This document shows positions 1-8,240 of a DNA stretch of 64,000 nucleotides, in pieces. Source of the DNA: Hydrogenophaga sp. 2FB (GTDB lineage Bacteria; Pseudomonadota; Gammaproteobacteria; Burkholderiales; Burkholderiaceae_C); assembly GCF_005503365.1 (NCBI RefSeq), contig NZ_SCML01000014.1, positions 1 through 64,000 of the forward strand. Reading direction: 5' to 3'. The notes beneath the pieces were generated by a model that saw nothing but the letters and a program-made list of their open reading frames with translations, searched no databases and had not been told where the DNA came from. Position 1 is the first letter of the stretch, and the number at the start of each line of letters is the position of its first letter. The translations under genes and the position numbers were made by a program.

Positions 1-1068
1 CGCCGGGACCTGGGGCGTTGCCGTTGCGCCGGGTGCGGGAGCGGTTGCCGCAGGTGGCGGTGTCGGGCGGGCCGTGGGCTGCGCGATGGCGGTTGCCGCG
101 AGCGGGGTGTCGCTGCGATTCCACAGCCAGAACAGCGCGCCGGTGGCCAGCACGCCCACCAGAAGGCCGGTGCCCAGCAAACCGAGCGCGGCGGGCGATG
201 GGGTCAGCGGCGCCGCCGTGCGTTGGCGGGACTTGGTCGGCGGTGTGTCGGTCTCGAACACCTCGCTGGCGGCTTTTTCGACCACCGCGCGTTCCACGCG
301 TGGCTGGTTGGTCGCGTAGGCGCCAAGCAGGGCGCGGTCGCAGAGCAGGTTCACGCGGCGTGGCACGCCCCGTGTGATCTCGTGGATGCGCTTGAGCGCG
401 ACGCCGGAGAAGGGCAATGGTGCGCGAAGGCCGGCCACCTGCATGCGGTGGTGGATGTACTGGCGGGTCTCGTCCTCGTTGAGCGCGCTCAGGTGAAAGC
501 GCGCGATCACGCGCTGGGCCAGTTGCTCGAGCTCCGGGCGGGCCAGGATTTCGCGCAATTCCGGCTGACCGATCAGGATGATCTGCAGCAGCTTGCGCTC
601 GTTGGTTTCCAGGTTGGTGAGCAGGCGCAACTGCTCCAGCACGTGGGGTGAGAGGTTCTGCGCCTCGTCGATGATGAGCACATTGCGCTCACCCCTGGCA
701 TGGCTTTGCAGCAGGTACTCGTTGAGCGGATCGAGGTGGTCCTTGATCGTCGCGGGGCCGATGCCGTCGTGCTGGACGTCGAGATGAAACTCGCGGCAGA
801 TCGTCTTGAGCAGATCGCTGACGGTGAGTTTGGGGTTGAAGATGTAAGCGACGCGGCACTGCTCGGGAATCTGTTCGAGGAAACAGCGGCAGATGGTGGT
901 CTTGCCCGCGCCGATCTCGCCGCTGAGCAGCACGAAACCGCCGCCACCGCGAATGCCATAGAGCAGGTGCGCCAAAGCCTCGCGATGGCGCTCGCTCATG
1001 AAGAGGTAGCGCGGATCGGGCGCGATGGAGAACGGGTCTTGCTTCAACCCGAAGAATTCGGCGTACAT
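1..1068 (-). CDS. ExeA/GspA-type AAA ATPase, partial (C-terminus outside window)
   Basis: The protein starts MYAEFFGLKQDPF, the usual opening of the ExeA/GspA ATPase family. Walker A (GEIGAGKTT) lies near residues 46-54 and Walker B (VLIIDEAQN) near 122-131. A single hydrophobic segment around residues 291-313 follows the ATPase domain, then a Pro/Ala/Thr-rich linker that runs off the window. Family members are inner-membrane ATPases that help assemble secretion or pilus machinery, often through a periplasmic peptidoglycan-binding domain; that part would lie outside the window. The gene sits 89 bases downstream of the bactofilin gene on the same strand, so the two probably form one transcript. 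A longer start at 1080 is possible; I chose 1068 because it gives the family N-terminus. Confidence is high for the family and low for the precise partner system. Confidence 0.85.
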   Translation of the reverse strand, partial: MYAEFFGLKQDPFSIAPDPRYLFMSERHREALAHLLYGIRGGGGFVLLSGEIGAGKTTICRCFLEQIPEQCRVAYIFNPKLTVSDLLKTICREFHLDVQHDGIGPATIKDHLDPLNEYLLQSHARGERNVLIIDEAQNLSPHVLEQLRLLTNLETNERKLLQIILIGQPELREILARPELEQLAQRVIARFHLSALNEDETRQYIHHRMQVAGLRAPLPFSGVALKRIHEITRGVPRRVNLLCDRALLGAYATNQPRVERAVVEKAASEVFETDTPPTKSRQRTAAPLTPSPAALGLLGTGLLVGVLATGALFWLWNRSDTPLAATAIAQPTARPTPPPAATAPAPGATATPQVPA

Positions 1069-1157
1069 GCCCCGGAGCATAACGGGGCCGCCAGACGCGG
1101 GCAACGGCGCCCGGCCCGCGCCTCAAGGCGGGGTCGGGGCCGCCAGTGGCGAACCGA

Positions 1158-1727
1158 TCAGGCCGCCAGGGCCATGCTGCGTTGCGCAGCCGATGCGGGG
1201 TACTTGGCGCTCGACGATTCCGAGCACTGGATGTCGCCGGAGAGCTGGCCGCCTTCTTCGATCACGACCTTGCCATAGACGATCTTGCCCGTGACCTTGC
1301 CGGTCTTGTAGATCACCAGCTTCTGGCGCACGGTGAGGTTGCCATCGAAAACGCCGTGGATTTCCGCGATGTCGATTTCGGCGGAGCCCTTGAATTCGCC
1401 TTGCTCGGCGATCTGAATGACGCGCGAGTCCATGGTCGCTTCGACCAGACCTTCCACCACCAGCGTGTCGCAGTCGGTGATTTCAACGCCCTTGAGCTTG
1501 ATATTGGGTCCCACGGTGAGCTTGCTGCCGCCGCTTTCGGTTGCCGGCGTGCTGGCTGCGGTGGTGACCGGTTTGGCGAGATCCGCCTCAGGAGCGGGTG
1601 TGGCCAGCGTCTGCGCTTGGGGCTGCGTGGTGCCGCCGCTGGTGGTCGATTGGCCGTAGCGCTGTGTGGCCATGCCGCTGTTCAGGGTCTTGGGTTGATC
1701 GTCTCGTTTGCCAAAGTGCAATGCCAT
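1158..1727 (-). CDS. Bactofilin (polymer-forming cytoskeletal protein)
   Basis: This 189-residue protein has a disordered Gln/Thr/Ala-rich N-terminal region of about 70 residues, then a bactofilin domain (about 75-165) recognisable from its short beta-helix rungs such as LTVGPNIKLKGVEI, VEGLVEA, GEFKGSAEI and GVFDGNLTV. Bactofilins polymerise without nucleotide and act as scaffolds at the cell envelope. The start at 1727 is favoured by a strong ribosome-binding site (AGAAGGAG, 5 bases upstream). A longer reading to 1823 adds an unconvincing N-terminus. The next gene on the strand is an ExeA-type ATPase, suggesting that the scaffold and an envelope ATPase are made together. Confidence 0.88.
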   Translation of the reverse strand: MALHFGKRDDQPKTLNSGMATQRYGQSTTSGGTTQPQAQTLATPAPEADLAKPVTTAASTPATESGGSKLTVGPNIKLKGVEITDCDTLVVEGLVEATMDSRVIQIAEQGEFKGSAEIDIAEIHGVFDGNLTVRQKLVIYKTGKVTGKIVYGKVVIEEGGQLSGDIQCSESSSAKYPASAAQRSMALAA

Positions 1728-1883
1728 GCCAGCTCCTTCTATAAGTGAAGCGGTCATGCTAAGGGCCATGTCCCTTACATTCGCGTGCGTTCCGTAAGAG
1801 GGGTAACGAGATGAACCGTACATGCGGTTTCATTTGGGCGACGACGGCCTCTTGCGCTTTTCCGCTTCGCGTTTCTCGGTGTG

Positions 1884-1902
1884 CACCATCCTTGCGATGG
1901 TG
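1884..1902. promoter_or_regulatory. Inverted repeat CACCATC-N5-GATGGTG
   Basis: A perfect 7-base dyad separated by CTTGC lies in the region between the divergent bactofilin and monooxygenase genes. It precedes two further palindromes. It could be an operator or a short hairpin; the sequence does not decide. Confidence 0.35.
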
Positions 1903-1905
1903 ATT

Positions 1906-1948
1906 GGTTGCGCGCGCAACCGGTTTTCGATAAAGTTGCGCGAGCAAC
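1906..1948. promoter_or_regulatory. Tandem palindromic operator-like boxes upstream of the FAD monooxygenase
   Basis: A perfect 16-base palindrome GGTTGCGCGCGCAACC (1906-1921) is followed by a near copy GTTGCGCGAGCAAC (1935-1948). Their centres are 28 bases apart, and the second box ends 12 bases before the monooxygenase ATG. Paired dyads of this size are typical of MarR-family operators, and a MarR gene is the third gene of the downstream operon. A weak promoter (TTGGTT at 1904, GATAAA at 1929) would be occluded by both boxes. Confidence 0.5.
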
Positions 1949-1960
1949 CAGATTCACGCC

Positions 1961-3529
1961 ATGACATCCAGACTGCCTTCTTCCGTTCCGGTGCTCATCG
2001 CCGGCGGTGGCCCTGTGGGGCTCACGTTGTCGGCTCTGCTGGCGCGAGAGGGCATGGCGAACCTCGTCATCGAGGCCGATGAGGGCTACTGCAGCGGCAG
2101 CCGTGCCATCTGCATGTCGCGGCGCTCGCAGGAAATCCTGGGCTGGGTGGGCGCGGACGCGCCGCTGGTGGCCAAGGGGCTGAGCTGGGTGGGTGGCCGC
2201 AGCCATTGGCGCGACACCGAGGTGCTGCATTTCGAAATGCCCTCCGAGCCCACGCAGCGCTTTGCGCCCATGGTCAACATCCAGCAGTTCTACGTGGAAG
2301 CGTTCGCCCACCGCGCGGCGCAGGCGATGGGCGATGCATCGCGCGTGCAATGGAGCAGCCGCGTGGTGGCGGTGCGCCCACAGCCCGATGGCGTGCTGGT
2401 GGATGTGGACACGCCCGAGGGCCGGCAGACGGTGCGGGCCGGCTTTGTCGTCGCGTGCGACGGCGGCCGCAGCACGGTGCGCGACCAGCTCGGCCTGCAG
2501 TTGCAGGGCACGCAGTACGACGGCAAGTACGTCATCGTCGACGTGGTGCAGAAAACGCGCCGCGCGGTGGAACGCCTGGCCTGGTTCGACCCGCCTTCCA
2601 ACCCCGGCTCCACCATCCTCATGCACCGCCAGCCCGACGACGTCTGGCGCATCGACTACCAGATCCGCGACGACGAAGACCCGGTGGAGGCGGTCAAGCC
2701 CGAGAACGTGCTGCCGCGCGTGCAAAGCCACCTGGCCATGATCGGCGAGGACGAACCCTGGGAGCCGCTGTGGATCTCGATCTACAACGCCAAGTGCCTG
2801 ACCCTGCCCAGCTACCGCCACGGCCGCGTGTTCTTCGCCGGCGATGCCGCGCACCTGGTGCCCATCTTCGGTGTGCGCGGGCTCAACTCGGGCCTGGACG
2901 ACGCAGGCAACCTGGCCTGGAAACTCGCGCGGGTGCTGCGCGGCGAATCGCCCGATGCTTTGCTGGATTCGTATTCCACCGAGCGCGTGCACGCCGCGCG
3001 CGAGAACATCGACTACGGCGCCAAAAGCACCGAGTTCATGGCCCCGCCGAACTTCGCCTACCGGCTCATGCGCGAGGCCACACTGCGCCTGTCGGTGAAC
3101 GATGCGCAGGTGCGCTCCCTCATCAACCCGCGCCAGTCGTCGCCCGTCACGTACGTGGGCTCCGCGCTGAACGCGGCGCAGGCGGGCCTTTGGGTCAACG
3201 ACCTCGCCGCGCCCGGCGCGCCCGCACCCGAGGCCTTGCTGCAAGGCGTTGAAGGGCACTCCCACCTGAGCCAGCGCTTCGGCCGCGGCTTCGTGTGCCT
3301 GGCGTTTGGCGGCGCGGGGCCGGATCTCCGCGATCTCGGCATGGCGACGCTCGAACTGCCGCCCGACATCGACACCCTCGGCCAGGCCTGGCAACGTTAC
3401 GGCTTGCGCGGCGCGGACGAAGCCGTGCTGGTGCTCGTGCGGCCCGACGGTTACGTGATGGGCCGCTGGCACGGCCTCGACCCCGCGCCGCTGCGCGCTG
3501 TACTGAAAGACACAGGAGTGCTCGCATGA
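1961..3529 (+). CDS. FAD-dependent aromatic monooxygenase (MhpA/PheA-like flavoprotein hydroxylase)
   Basis: This 522-residue class A flavoprotein monooxygenase has the three classical motifs. These are an N-terminal dinucleotide fold (AGGGPVGL, about 11-18), the DG motif (VACDGGRSTVR, about 164) and the GD motif (FFAGDAAHLVP, about 290) followed by GLNSGLDDAGNLAWKLA. Enzymes of this type use FAD and NAD(P)H to hydroxylate phenolic or aromatic acids; 3-(3-hydroxyphenyl)propionate hydroxylase is a common annotation for close relatives. The substrate cannot be read from the sequence. The stop codon overlaps the start of the DUF2783 gene (ATGA), and MarR and VOC genes follow, so this looks like the first gene of a small self-regulated catabolic operon. 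Confidence 0.85.
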   Translation: MTSRLPSSVPVLIAGGGPVGLTLSALLAREGMANLVIEADEGYCSGSRAICMSRRSQEILGWVGADAPLVAKGLSWVGGRSHWRDTEVLHFEMPSEPTQRFAPMVNIQQFYVEAFAHRAAQAMGDASRVQWSSRVVAVRPQPDGVLVDVDTPEGRQTVRAGFVVACDGGRSTVRDQLGLQLQGTQYDGKYVIVDVVQKTRRAVERLAWFDPPSNPGSTILMHRQPDDVWRIDYQIRDDEDPVEAVKPENVLPRVQSHLAMIGEDEPWEPLWISIYNAKCLTLPSYRHGRVFFAGDAAHLVPIFGVRGLNSGLDDAGNLAWKLARVLRGESPDALLDSYSTERVHAARENIDYGAKSTEFMAPPNFAYRLMREATLRLSVNDAQVRSLINPRQSSPVTYVGSALNAAQAGLWVNDLAAPGAPAPEALLQGVEGHSHLSQRFGRGFVCLAFGGAGPDLRDLGMATLELPPDIDTLGQAWQRYGLRGADEAVLVLVRPDGYVMGRWHGLDPAPLRAVLKDTGVLA

Positions 3530-3723
3530 CCGAACCCGACCTGGACCAGGCCTACAGCGCCGTGTGCGAAGCGCTGTCGCAGGTGGGCGAAGCGCGCACG
3601 CCGCTGTTTCTGTCCATGCTGTGCCTGTCCTTGATGAGCCGCTTCGAGCGCGCCGACCAGGTGCAGCCCCTGATCGCCAACGCGTTGGCACAAAGCGAAA
3701 AGGCGTCGACCCATGCACCCTGA
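3526..3723 (+). CDS. DUF2783 small protein
   Basis: This 65-residue protein overlaps the preceding monooxygenase stop by four bases (ATGA) and overlaps the next gene by 11 bases, so all three are translationally linked. The sequence MTEPDLDQAYSAVCEAL followed by an amphipathic helical C-terminus resembles the DUF2783 family, short proteins often encoded next to FAD-dependent monooxygenases. No enzymatic motif is visible. An accessory or stabilising subunit of the flavoprotein is my inference. Confidence 0.7.
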   Translation: MTEPDLDQAYSAVCEALSQVGEARTPLFLSMLCLSLMSRFERADQVQPLIANALAQSEKASTHAP

Positions 3724-4165
3724 CTCCCCCTCGCTGCAGGATTTCCTGACCTACCGCCTGCACAAGCTCAACAAGATCACCGACCGCCAGAGCACCGAGG
3801 CCTATGCCGCCATGGGGCTGGGCGTGGGCGAGGCACGCTGCCTGGCCGCGATCGGCGAGTTCGCCCCCCTCTCGGTGAACGATCTGGCCGCGCGCGCCAA
3901 CCTGAACAAGGCCCAGGCCAGCCGGGCCGCGCAGATGCTGGTGGACCGCGAACTGGTGCTCAAGTCCGCGAGCGAAACGGACGCGCGTGGCGTCGTGCTC
4001 ACGCCCACACGCACCGGTCGGGCGCTGTGGAAGCGCGTGATGCGCCTGATCGCGCAGCGCAATGCCGACATTTTTGGCTGCATGTCGCCGAACGAACAGC
4101 GACAGCTGGAAACATTTTTTGACCGACTGATTGCGCATTCCCGGAAGGACGGTGTCGGCGAATGA
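3713..4165 (+). CDS. MarR-family transcriptional regulator
   Basis: This 150-residue winged-helix protein has the MarR layout. An N-terminal dimerisation helix is followed by a recognition region (LSVNDLAARANLNKAQASRAAQMLVDRELV), a wing (ASETDARGVVLTPT) and a C-terminal dimerisation helix. Family members usually repress adjacent catabolic or efflux genes and release DNA on binding a phenolic ligand. It overlaps the DUF2783 gene by 11 bases, so it is co-transcribed with the monooxygenase it probably controls. The palindromes at 1906-1948 are the obvious target. Confidence 0.88.
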   Translation: MHPDSPSLQDFLTYRLHKLNKITDRQSTEAYAAMGLGVGEARCLAAIGEFAPLSVNDLAARANLNKAQASRAAQMLVDRELVLKSASETDARGVVLTPTRTGRALWKRVMRLIAQRNADIFGCMSPNEQRQLETFFDRLIAHSRKDGVGE

Positions 4166-4171
4166 GCCGCT

Positions 4172-4192
4172 TCGGTATATAAAAATACCCGA
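4172..4192. promoter_or_regulatory. AT-rich inverted repeat TCGGTAT...ATACCCGA
   Basis: GGTAT (4174-4178) and ATACC (4185-4189) flank an A/T-rich core just after the MarR stop and about 70 bases before the VOC gene. It is too AT-rich to be a good terminator, so an operator or promoter element for the VOC gene is more likely. Confidence 0.3.
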
Positions 4193-4258
4193 GCTGGCCG
4201 CTCAAGCCGAAGCAATTGAAGTGGGCCTGCAGTCGTCTTGGTCCAAGGAGAACACCAT

Positions 4259-4642
4259 ATGCTGCGGAACGCGCCCCTGGTTTCCTATGTTCCCGTTCAT
4301 GATCTGGAACGCGCCCGCCGGCTCTATGAGAACACGCTGGGCCTGGCTCCTGGCAAGCCGGAAGGCCCGGGCAGGCACTACACCTGCGCCAACGGCACCG
4401 CGTTCTTCATGTATCCCTCACCGGGCGCAGGCACGAACAAGGCCAGTTGCGCCTTCTGGCAGGTGGATGACATCCAGGCCGCGGTGGTCTGGCTGAAAGG
4501 TCGTGGTGTGGTGTTCGAGGAGTACGACACGCCGCAGATGAAGACGGTGAACAGCGTGTTTGCCGGCGGCGGCGCCCAAGCGGCCTGGTTCAAAGACACG
4601 GAAGGGAACATCATGGCCTTGGTGCAGGAAGGCGAGGGTTGA
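4259..4642 (+). CDS. VOC (glyoxalase/bleomycin resistance) family protein
   Basis: This 127-residue single VOC domain reads VSYVPVHDLERARRLYENTLGL at the start and AAWFKDTEGNIMALVQ at the end, the standard beta-alpha-beta metal-binding fold. VOC proteins may be lyases, isomerases, extradiol dioxygenases or resistance proteins. At this length, without a clear full set of metal ligands, the reaction cannot be assigned. An AAGGAG ribosome-binding site (4245-4250) sets the ATG at 4259. It follows the MarR gene by 93 bases, probably in the same regulon. Confidence 0.8.
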   Translation: MLRNAPLVSYVPVHDLERARRLYENTLGLAPGKPEGPGRHYTCANGTAFFMYPSPGAGTNKASCAFWQVDDIQAAVVWLKGRGVVFEEYDTPQMKTVNSVFAGGGAQAAWFKDTEGNIMALVQEGEG

Positions 4643-4770
4643 GTGTGGCGGGGCTGCCCCTGTGAGGGCGAAAGGGCCGATGAGTACCCCTGAACGCCCC
4701 TGAAACGAGGGTGGGCCGGTAAAATCACGGCTTTTCACGCGCCCGCGCTCCGGGTCTCTGTGCCAGCCCC

Positions 4771-7107
4771 ATGAACGCCCCCATCGACGTCTCCTTCTTC
4801 GCGCGCGCCGCCAAGCCCATCACCAGCTACCGCCCGTATTGGGCCAAGCGGTTCGGCGTGGCGCCGTTCCTGCCGATGAGCCGCGCCGAAATGGAGCAGC
4901 TCGGCTGGGACAGCTGCGACATCATTCTGGTGACCGGCGACGCCTATGTGGACCACCCCAGCTTCGGCATGGCCGTGGTCGGTCGGGTGCTCGAATCGCA
5001 GGGGTTTCGCGTCGGCATCATCGCGCAGCCCGACTGGACCAGCGCCGAGGCCTTCAAGGCCCTGGGCAAGCCCAACCTGTTCTGGGGCGTGACCGCCGGG
5101 AACATGGATTCGATGATCAACCGCTACACGGCGGACCGCAAGATCCGCAGCGACGACGCCTACACCCCCGGCGACGTGGGCGGCAAGCGGCCCGACCGCG
5201 CGGCCATCGTCTACAGCCAGCGCTGCCGCGAGGCCTTCAAGGACGTGCCGATCGTGCTCGGTGGCATCGAAGGCAGCCTGCGCCGCATCGCCCACTACGA
5301 CTACTGGAGCGACAAGGTGCGCCGCAGCGTGGTGGTGGACAGCAAGTGCGACCTGCTGCTGTACGGCAATGCGGAACGCGCGCTGGTGGAAGTGGCGCAC
5401 CGCATCGCGGCGCGCGAGCCCGTCGAGCACATCACCGACGTGCGCGGCACCGCTTTCGTGCGCCGGCCAGGCGACCCGACCGCCGAGGGCTGGATCGAGA
5501 TCGATTCGAGCGAGGTGGATGCGCCTGGGCGTGTGGACAGCCACATCAACCCTTACATGACGACGAGCGAGCAGGCGCAGTCGCAAGGGCAGACTTGCGC
5601 GAAGGAAGAGGGCGAGGGCGTTGCACCGGCCGAGGCCAGCCCCGCGATCCAGACGCTGAAGTTCGTGCCCAATCCGATGCTGCAAGGCAAGGGCAAGCTC
5701 AAGATGCCGCCGCGCGACCGCTCGGTGATCCGCCTGCCCAGCTACGAACAGGTCCGCAGCGACGCCGTGCTCTACGCCCACGCCAACCGTGTGCTGCACG
5801 TCGAAGCCAACCCCGGCAACGCGCGCGCGCTCGTGCAGGCGCACGGCGAAGGCGCCACCGCGCGCGACGTGTGGATCAACCCGCCGCCCATCCCGCTGAC
5901 CACGGCCGAGATGGACCACGTGTTCGACCTGCCGTACGCCCGCAGCCCGCACCCGGCCTACGCCGACGAACACGGCAAGCACGACGGCGCGACCAAGATC
6001 CCGGCCTGGGAAATGATCCGCTTCAGCGTGAACATCATGCGCGGCTGCTTCGGCGGTTGCACCTTCTGCTCGATCACCGAACACGAAGGCCGCATCATCC
6101 AGAGCCGCTCGGAAGAGTCGATCATCAAGGAGGTGGAGGACATCCGCGACAAGGTGGAAGGCTTCACCGGCGTGGTGTCCGACCTCGGTGGTCCCACCGC
6201 CAACATGTACCGCCTGGGCTGCAAGTCGCCCGAGATCGAGGCTGCCTGCCGCAAGCCCAGCTGCGTGTATCCAGGCATCTGCTCCAACCTGCACACCGAC
6301 CACGGCCCGCTGATCAAGATCTACCGCCGTGCGCGCGAGTTGCGCGGCATCAAGAAAATCCTGATCGGTTCCGGCCTGCGCTACGACCTCGCGGTGAAGA
6401 GCCCGGAATACGTGAAAGAGCTGGTGCAGCACCACGTGGGCGGTTACCTCAAGATCGCGCCCGAGCACACCGAAGGTGGGCCGCTGTCGAAGATGATGAA
6501 GCCCGGCATCGGCGCCTACGACAAGTTCAAGCAACTGTTCGAGAAGTTCAGCGAAGAGGCCGGCAAGAAGCAGTACCTCATTCCGTACTTCATCGCCGCG
6601 CACCCGGGCACGAGCGACGAGGACATGATGAACCTCGCGGTCTGGCTCAAGAAGAACGGTTTTCGCGCCGACCAGGTGCAGACCTTCTACCCCAGCCCCA
6701 TGGCCACCGCGACGGCCATGTACCACACCAGCCTGAACCCGCTCAAGGGTATCCACCGCGACGAGCGCGCCGAGCGCGTGGACATCGTGCGGGGCGACAA
6801 GCGCCGCCGCCTGCACAAGGCTTTTCTGCGCTACCACGACCCGAACAACTGGCCGCTGCTGCGCGAAGCGCTCAAGACCATGGGCCGCGCCGACCTGATC
6901 GGCAACGGCAAGCACCATCTCATTCCCACGTTCCAGCCGATGACGGATGGCAGCTACCAGAGCGCGCGCCGCAAGAACAGCACGCCGGTGGGCAAGACGT
7001 CGGGCGGTCAGCCCACGAAGGGTCGCATGCTCACGCAGCACACCGGTCTGCCACCGCGTGTCACGGGTTCGGCGCCTGCGGGCGCGGGCAAGCGCAAGCC
7101 GCGCTGA
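4771..7107 (+). CDS. ygiQ: YgiQ family radical SAM protein (UPF0313)
   Basis: This 778-residue protein has the YgiQ hallmarks. The N-terminal region resembles a cobalamin-binding fold ([15 protein letters not shown]). The radical SAM cluster CX3CX2C sits at Cys426, Cys430 and Cys433 (GCFGGCTFC), followed by [11 protein letters not shown] and [10 protein letters not shown]. It is close to the length of E. coli YgiQ, with a low-complexity insertion near residues 265-300. The tail after about residue 735 is basic and Ser/Gly-rich. The radical SAM chemistry is clear; the substrate of the family is, to my knowledge, not established. It appears monocistronic. Confidence 0.92.
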   Translation: MNAPIDVSFFARAAKPITSYRPYWAKRFGVAPFLPMSRAEMEQLGWDSCDIILVTGDAYVDHPSFGMAVVGRVLESQGFRVGIIAQPDWTSAEAFKALGKPNLFWGVTAGNMDSMINRYTADRKIRSDDAYTPGDVGGKRPDRAAIVYSQRCREAFKDVPIVLGGIEGSLRRIAHYDYWSDKVRRSVVVDSKCDLLLYGNAERALVEVAHRIAAREPVEHITDVRGTAFVRRPGDPTAEGWIEIDSSEVDAPGRVDSHINPYMTTSEQAQSQGQTCAKEEGEGVAPAEASPAIQTLKFVPNPMLQGKGKLKMPPRDRSVIRLPSYEQVRSDAVLYAHANRVLHVEANPGNARALVQAHGEGATARDVWINPPPIPLTTAEMDHVFDLPYARSPHPAYADEHGKHDGATKIPAWEMIRFSVNIMRGCFGGCTFCSITEHEGRIIQSRSEESIIKEVEDIRDKVEGFTGVVSDLGGPTANMYRLGCKSPEIEAACRKPSCVYPGICSNLHTDHGPLIKIYRRARELRGIKKILIGSGLRYDLAVKSPEYVKELVQHHVGGYLKIAPEHTEGGPLSKMMKPGIGAYDKFKQLFEKFSEEAGKKQYLIPYFIAAHPGTSDEDMMNLAVWLKKNGFRADQVQTFYPSPMATATAMYHTSLNPLKGIHRDERAERVDIVRGDKRRRLHKAFLRYHDPNNWPLLREALKTMGRADLIGNGKHHLIPTFQPMTDGSYQSARRKNSTPVGKTSGGQPTKGRMLTQHTGLPPRVTGSAPAGAGKRKPR

Positions 7108-7110
7108 AGC

Positions 7111-7803
7111 TCAGGCGGCGGGTGCGCTGCTGAGCGCTGGCCACAGAATCCAGGCCAGCAGGGCGCCCATGTTGACCGCCACGGTGCCCCAGTAGATCAG
7201 GCGAAAGGGTTGCTTGACGGTCTTGTGCCGCAGGATCTGCTGCGCGAACCACGCGCCCGGCCAGCCACCCACCACCGCCAGCGCATGCAACTGCTCCTCG
7301 GGCGTGCGCTGCGTTTCGTGGACGGCCGCGTCCTTGTCGCGCCAGTACATGTAGAACGTGGCGAGGTTGACCAGCACGACGGCCGTGAGGATGACCCAGG
7401 GGAAGCGGCCCATGCCGATGCCGACCAGCCACAGCAGCAACCAGAAGGCAATGAGGCCCAGACCGACCCACAGGGGCCGTTCCTCGCGCCGTTTCTGCCA
7501 TTGCGAGCGCGAGCGAGACGCTGGCTGGCTGCGCGGCAGCAGCTGCGCTTCTGCAGGGATGGGCGGCGGCGCGGGTGGCTCGGTGATGATGGTGTTGCGC
7601 GCCGGCTCCACGGACAGCCCGCGCGGGCCCTTGCCGCCCACGTGGATGTCTTCGAACAACACCTTCAACCCTTCCTGGGGCTTGGCAGGGCCTGTGAAAT
7701 CGCGCAGGTGGAAAAAGACGTCGGCCGGAATGTCGGGGCAGCGGATGAAGCCGAAGGCCTTCTCGCCGTCCCAACGCACAACGGTTCCCTGCTTTTTCTT
7801 CAT
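7111..7803 (-). CDS. Cold-shock domain/DUF1294 membrane fusion protein
   Basis: The 230-residue protein begins with a cold-shock-type OB fold (GTVVRWDGEKAFGFIRCP, then DVFFHLRDF) over about residues 1-70. A basic linker follows, then two hydrophobic stretches (about 130-170) and a C-terminal DUF1294 region with YMYWRDKDAAV and GGWPGAWFAQQ. The fold suggests nucleic-acid binding tethered to the inner membrane. Start 7803 gives the cold-shock N-terminus; a longer reading to 7869 adds unrelated residues. The stop lies 3 bases from the convergent ygiQ stop. Confidence 0.85.
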   Translation of the reverse strand: MKKKQGTVVRWDGEKAFGFIRCPDIPADVFFHLRDFTGPAKPQEGLKVLFEDIHVGGKGPRGLSVEPARNTIITEPPAPPPIPAEAQLLPRSQPASRSRSQWQKRREERPLWVGLGLIAFWLLLWLVGIGMGRFPWVILTAVVLVNLATFYMYWRDKDAAVHETQRTPEEQLHALAVVGGWPGAWFAQQILRHKTVKQPFRLIYWGTVAVNMGALLAWILWPALSSAPAA

Positions 7804-7892
7804 GATCGCCTGTGTATGGGTTCGGATGGACAAGCCCGCTCGGTTGCGATGGTATCCCAAATGGCGCAAAATGCGCCAATCAGGAGATTTCC

Positions 7893-8240
7893 ATGTCGTC
7901 TACCAGCAGCAGCGCATTTTCCTCGGTCAAGTTGCCCGCCGGGCTCGTGCGGCAGGCGCGTGAAGCCGCGCAGCCCCAGCGCCGCTCGGTGGCCGGTCAG
8001 ATCGAATACTGGGCGACGCTCGGCCGCATCGCCGAAGAAACCGGCTTGACCGTGCAGGAAGCGCGTGAAGCCATCGCCCGGTACGACGCGGTGGCGCGCC
8101 ATGCCGAGTCGGCCGATCCCGTCGACGCGATCGAAGCGCGCTTCCTCGCCGCCGAATCCAGCGGCCGTCTGGCCGACGCGGTGCGCCAGACCGTGCAGAG
8201 CAACCGCAGCAAGGCCACGGCAGCCCGTCGCGCTGCGTGA
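7893..8240 (+). CDS. ParD-like antitoxin
   Basis: This 115-residue protein matches the ParD-like antitoxin type. A short N-terminal strand (SSVKLPAGLVRQAREAA) and helices with RRSVAGQIEYWATLGRIAE suggest a ribbon-helix-helix fold, and the Ala/Glu-rich C-terminal half would wrap a toxin. A good ribosome-binding site (CAGGAG, 7881-7886) sets the ATG. Its stop overlaps the GTG start of a zeta-like kinase gene, the arrangement expected of a toxin-antitoxin operon in which the antitoxin is translated first. Confidence 0.75.
   Translation: MSSTSSSAFSSVKLPAGLVRQAREAAQPQRRSVAGQIEYWATLGRIAEETGLTVQEAREAIARYDAVARHAESADPVDAIEARFLAAESSGRLADAVRQTVQSNRSKATAARRAA

Noticed and set aside
1775-4138. 787-residue antisense frame opposite the monooxygenase and MarR genes
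   Set aside because: The composition is His/Arg/Ala-rich as expected of shadow frames; the plus strand carries clear family motifs.
4735-7041. 768-residue antisense frame opposite ygiQ
   Set aside because: The ygiQ frame has the radical SAM motif and family-wide sequence; the antisense frame has none.
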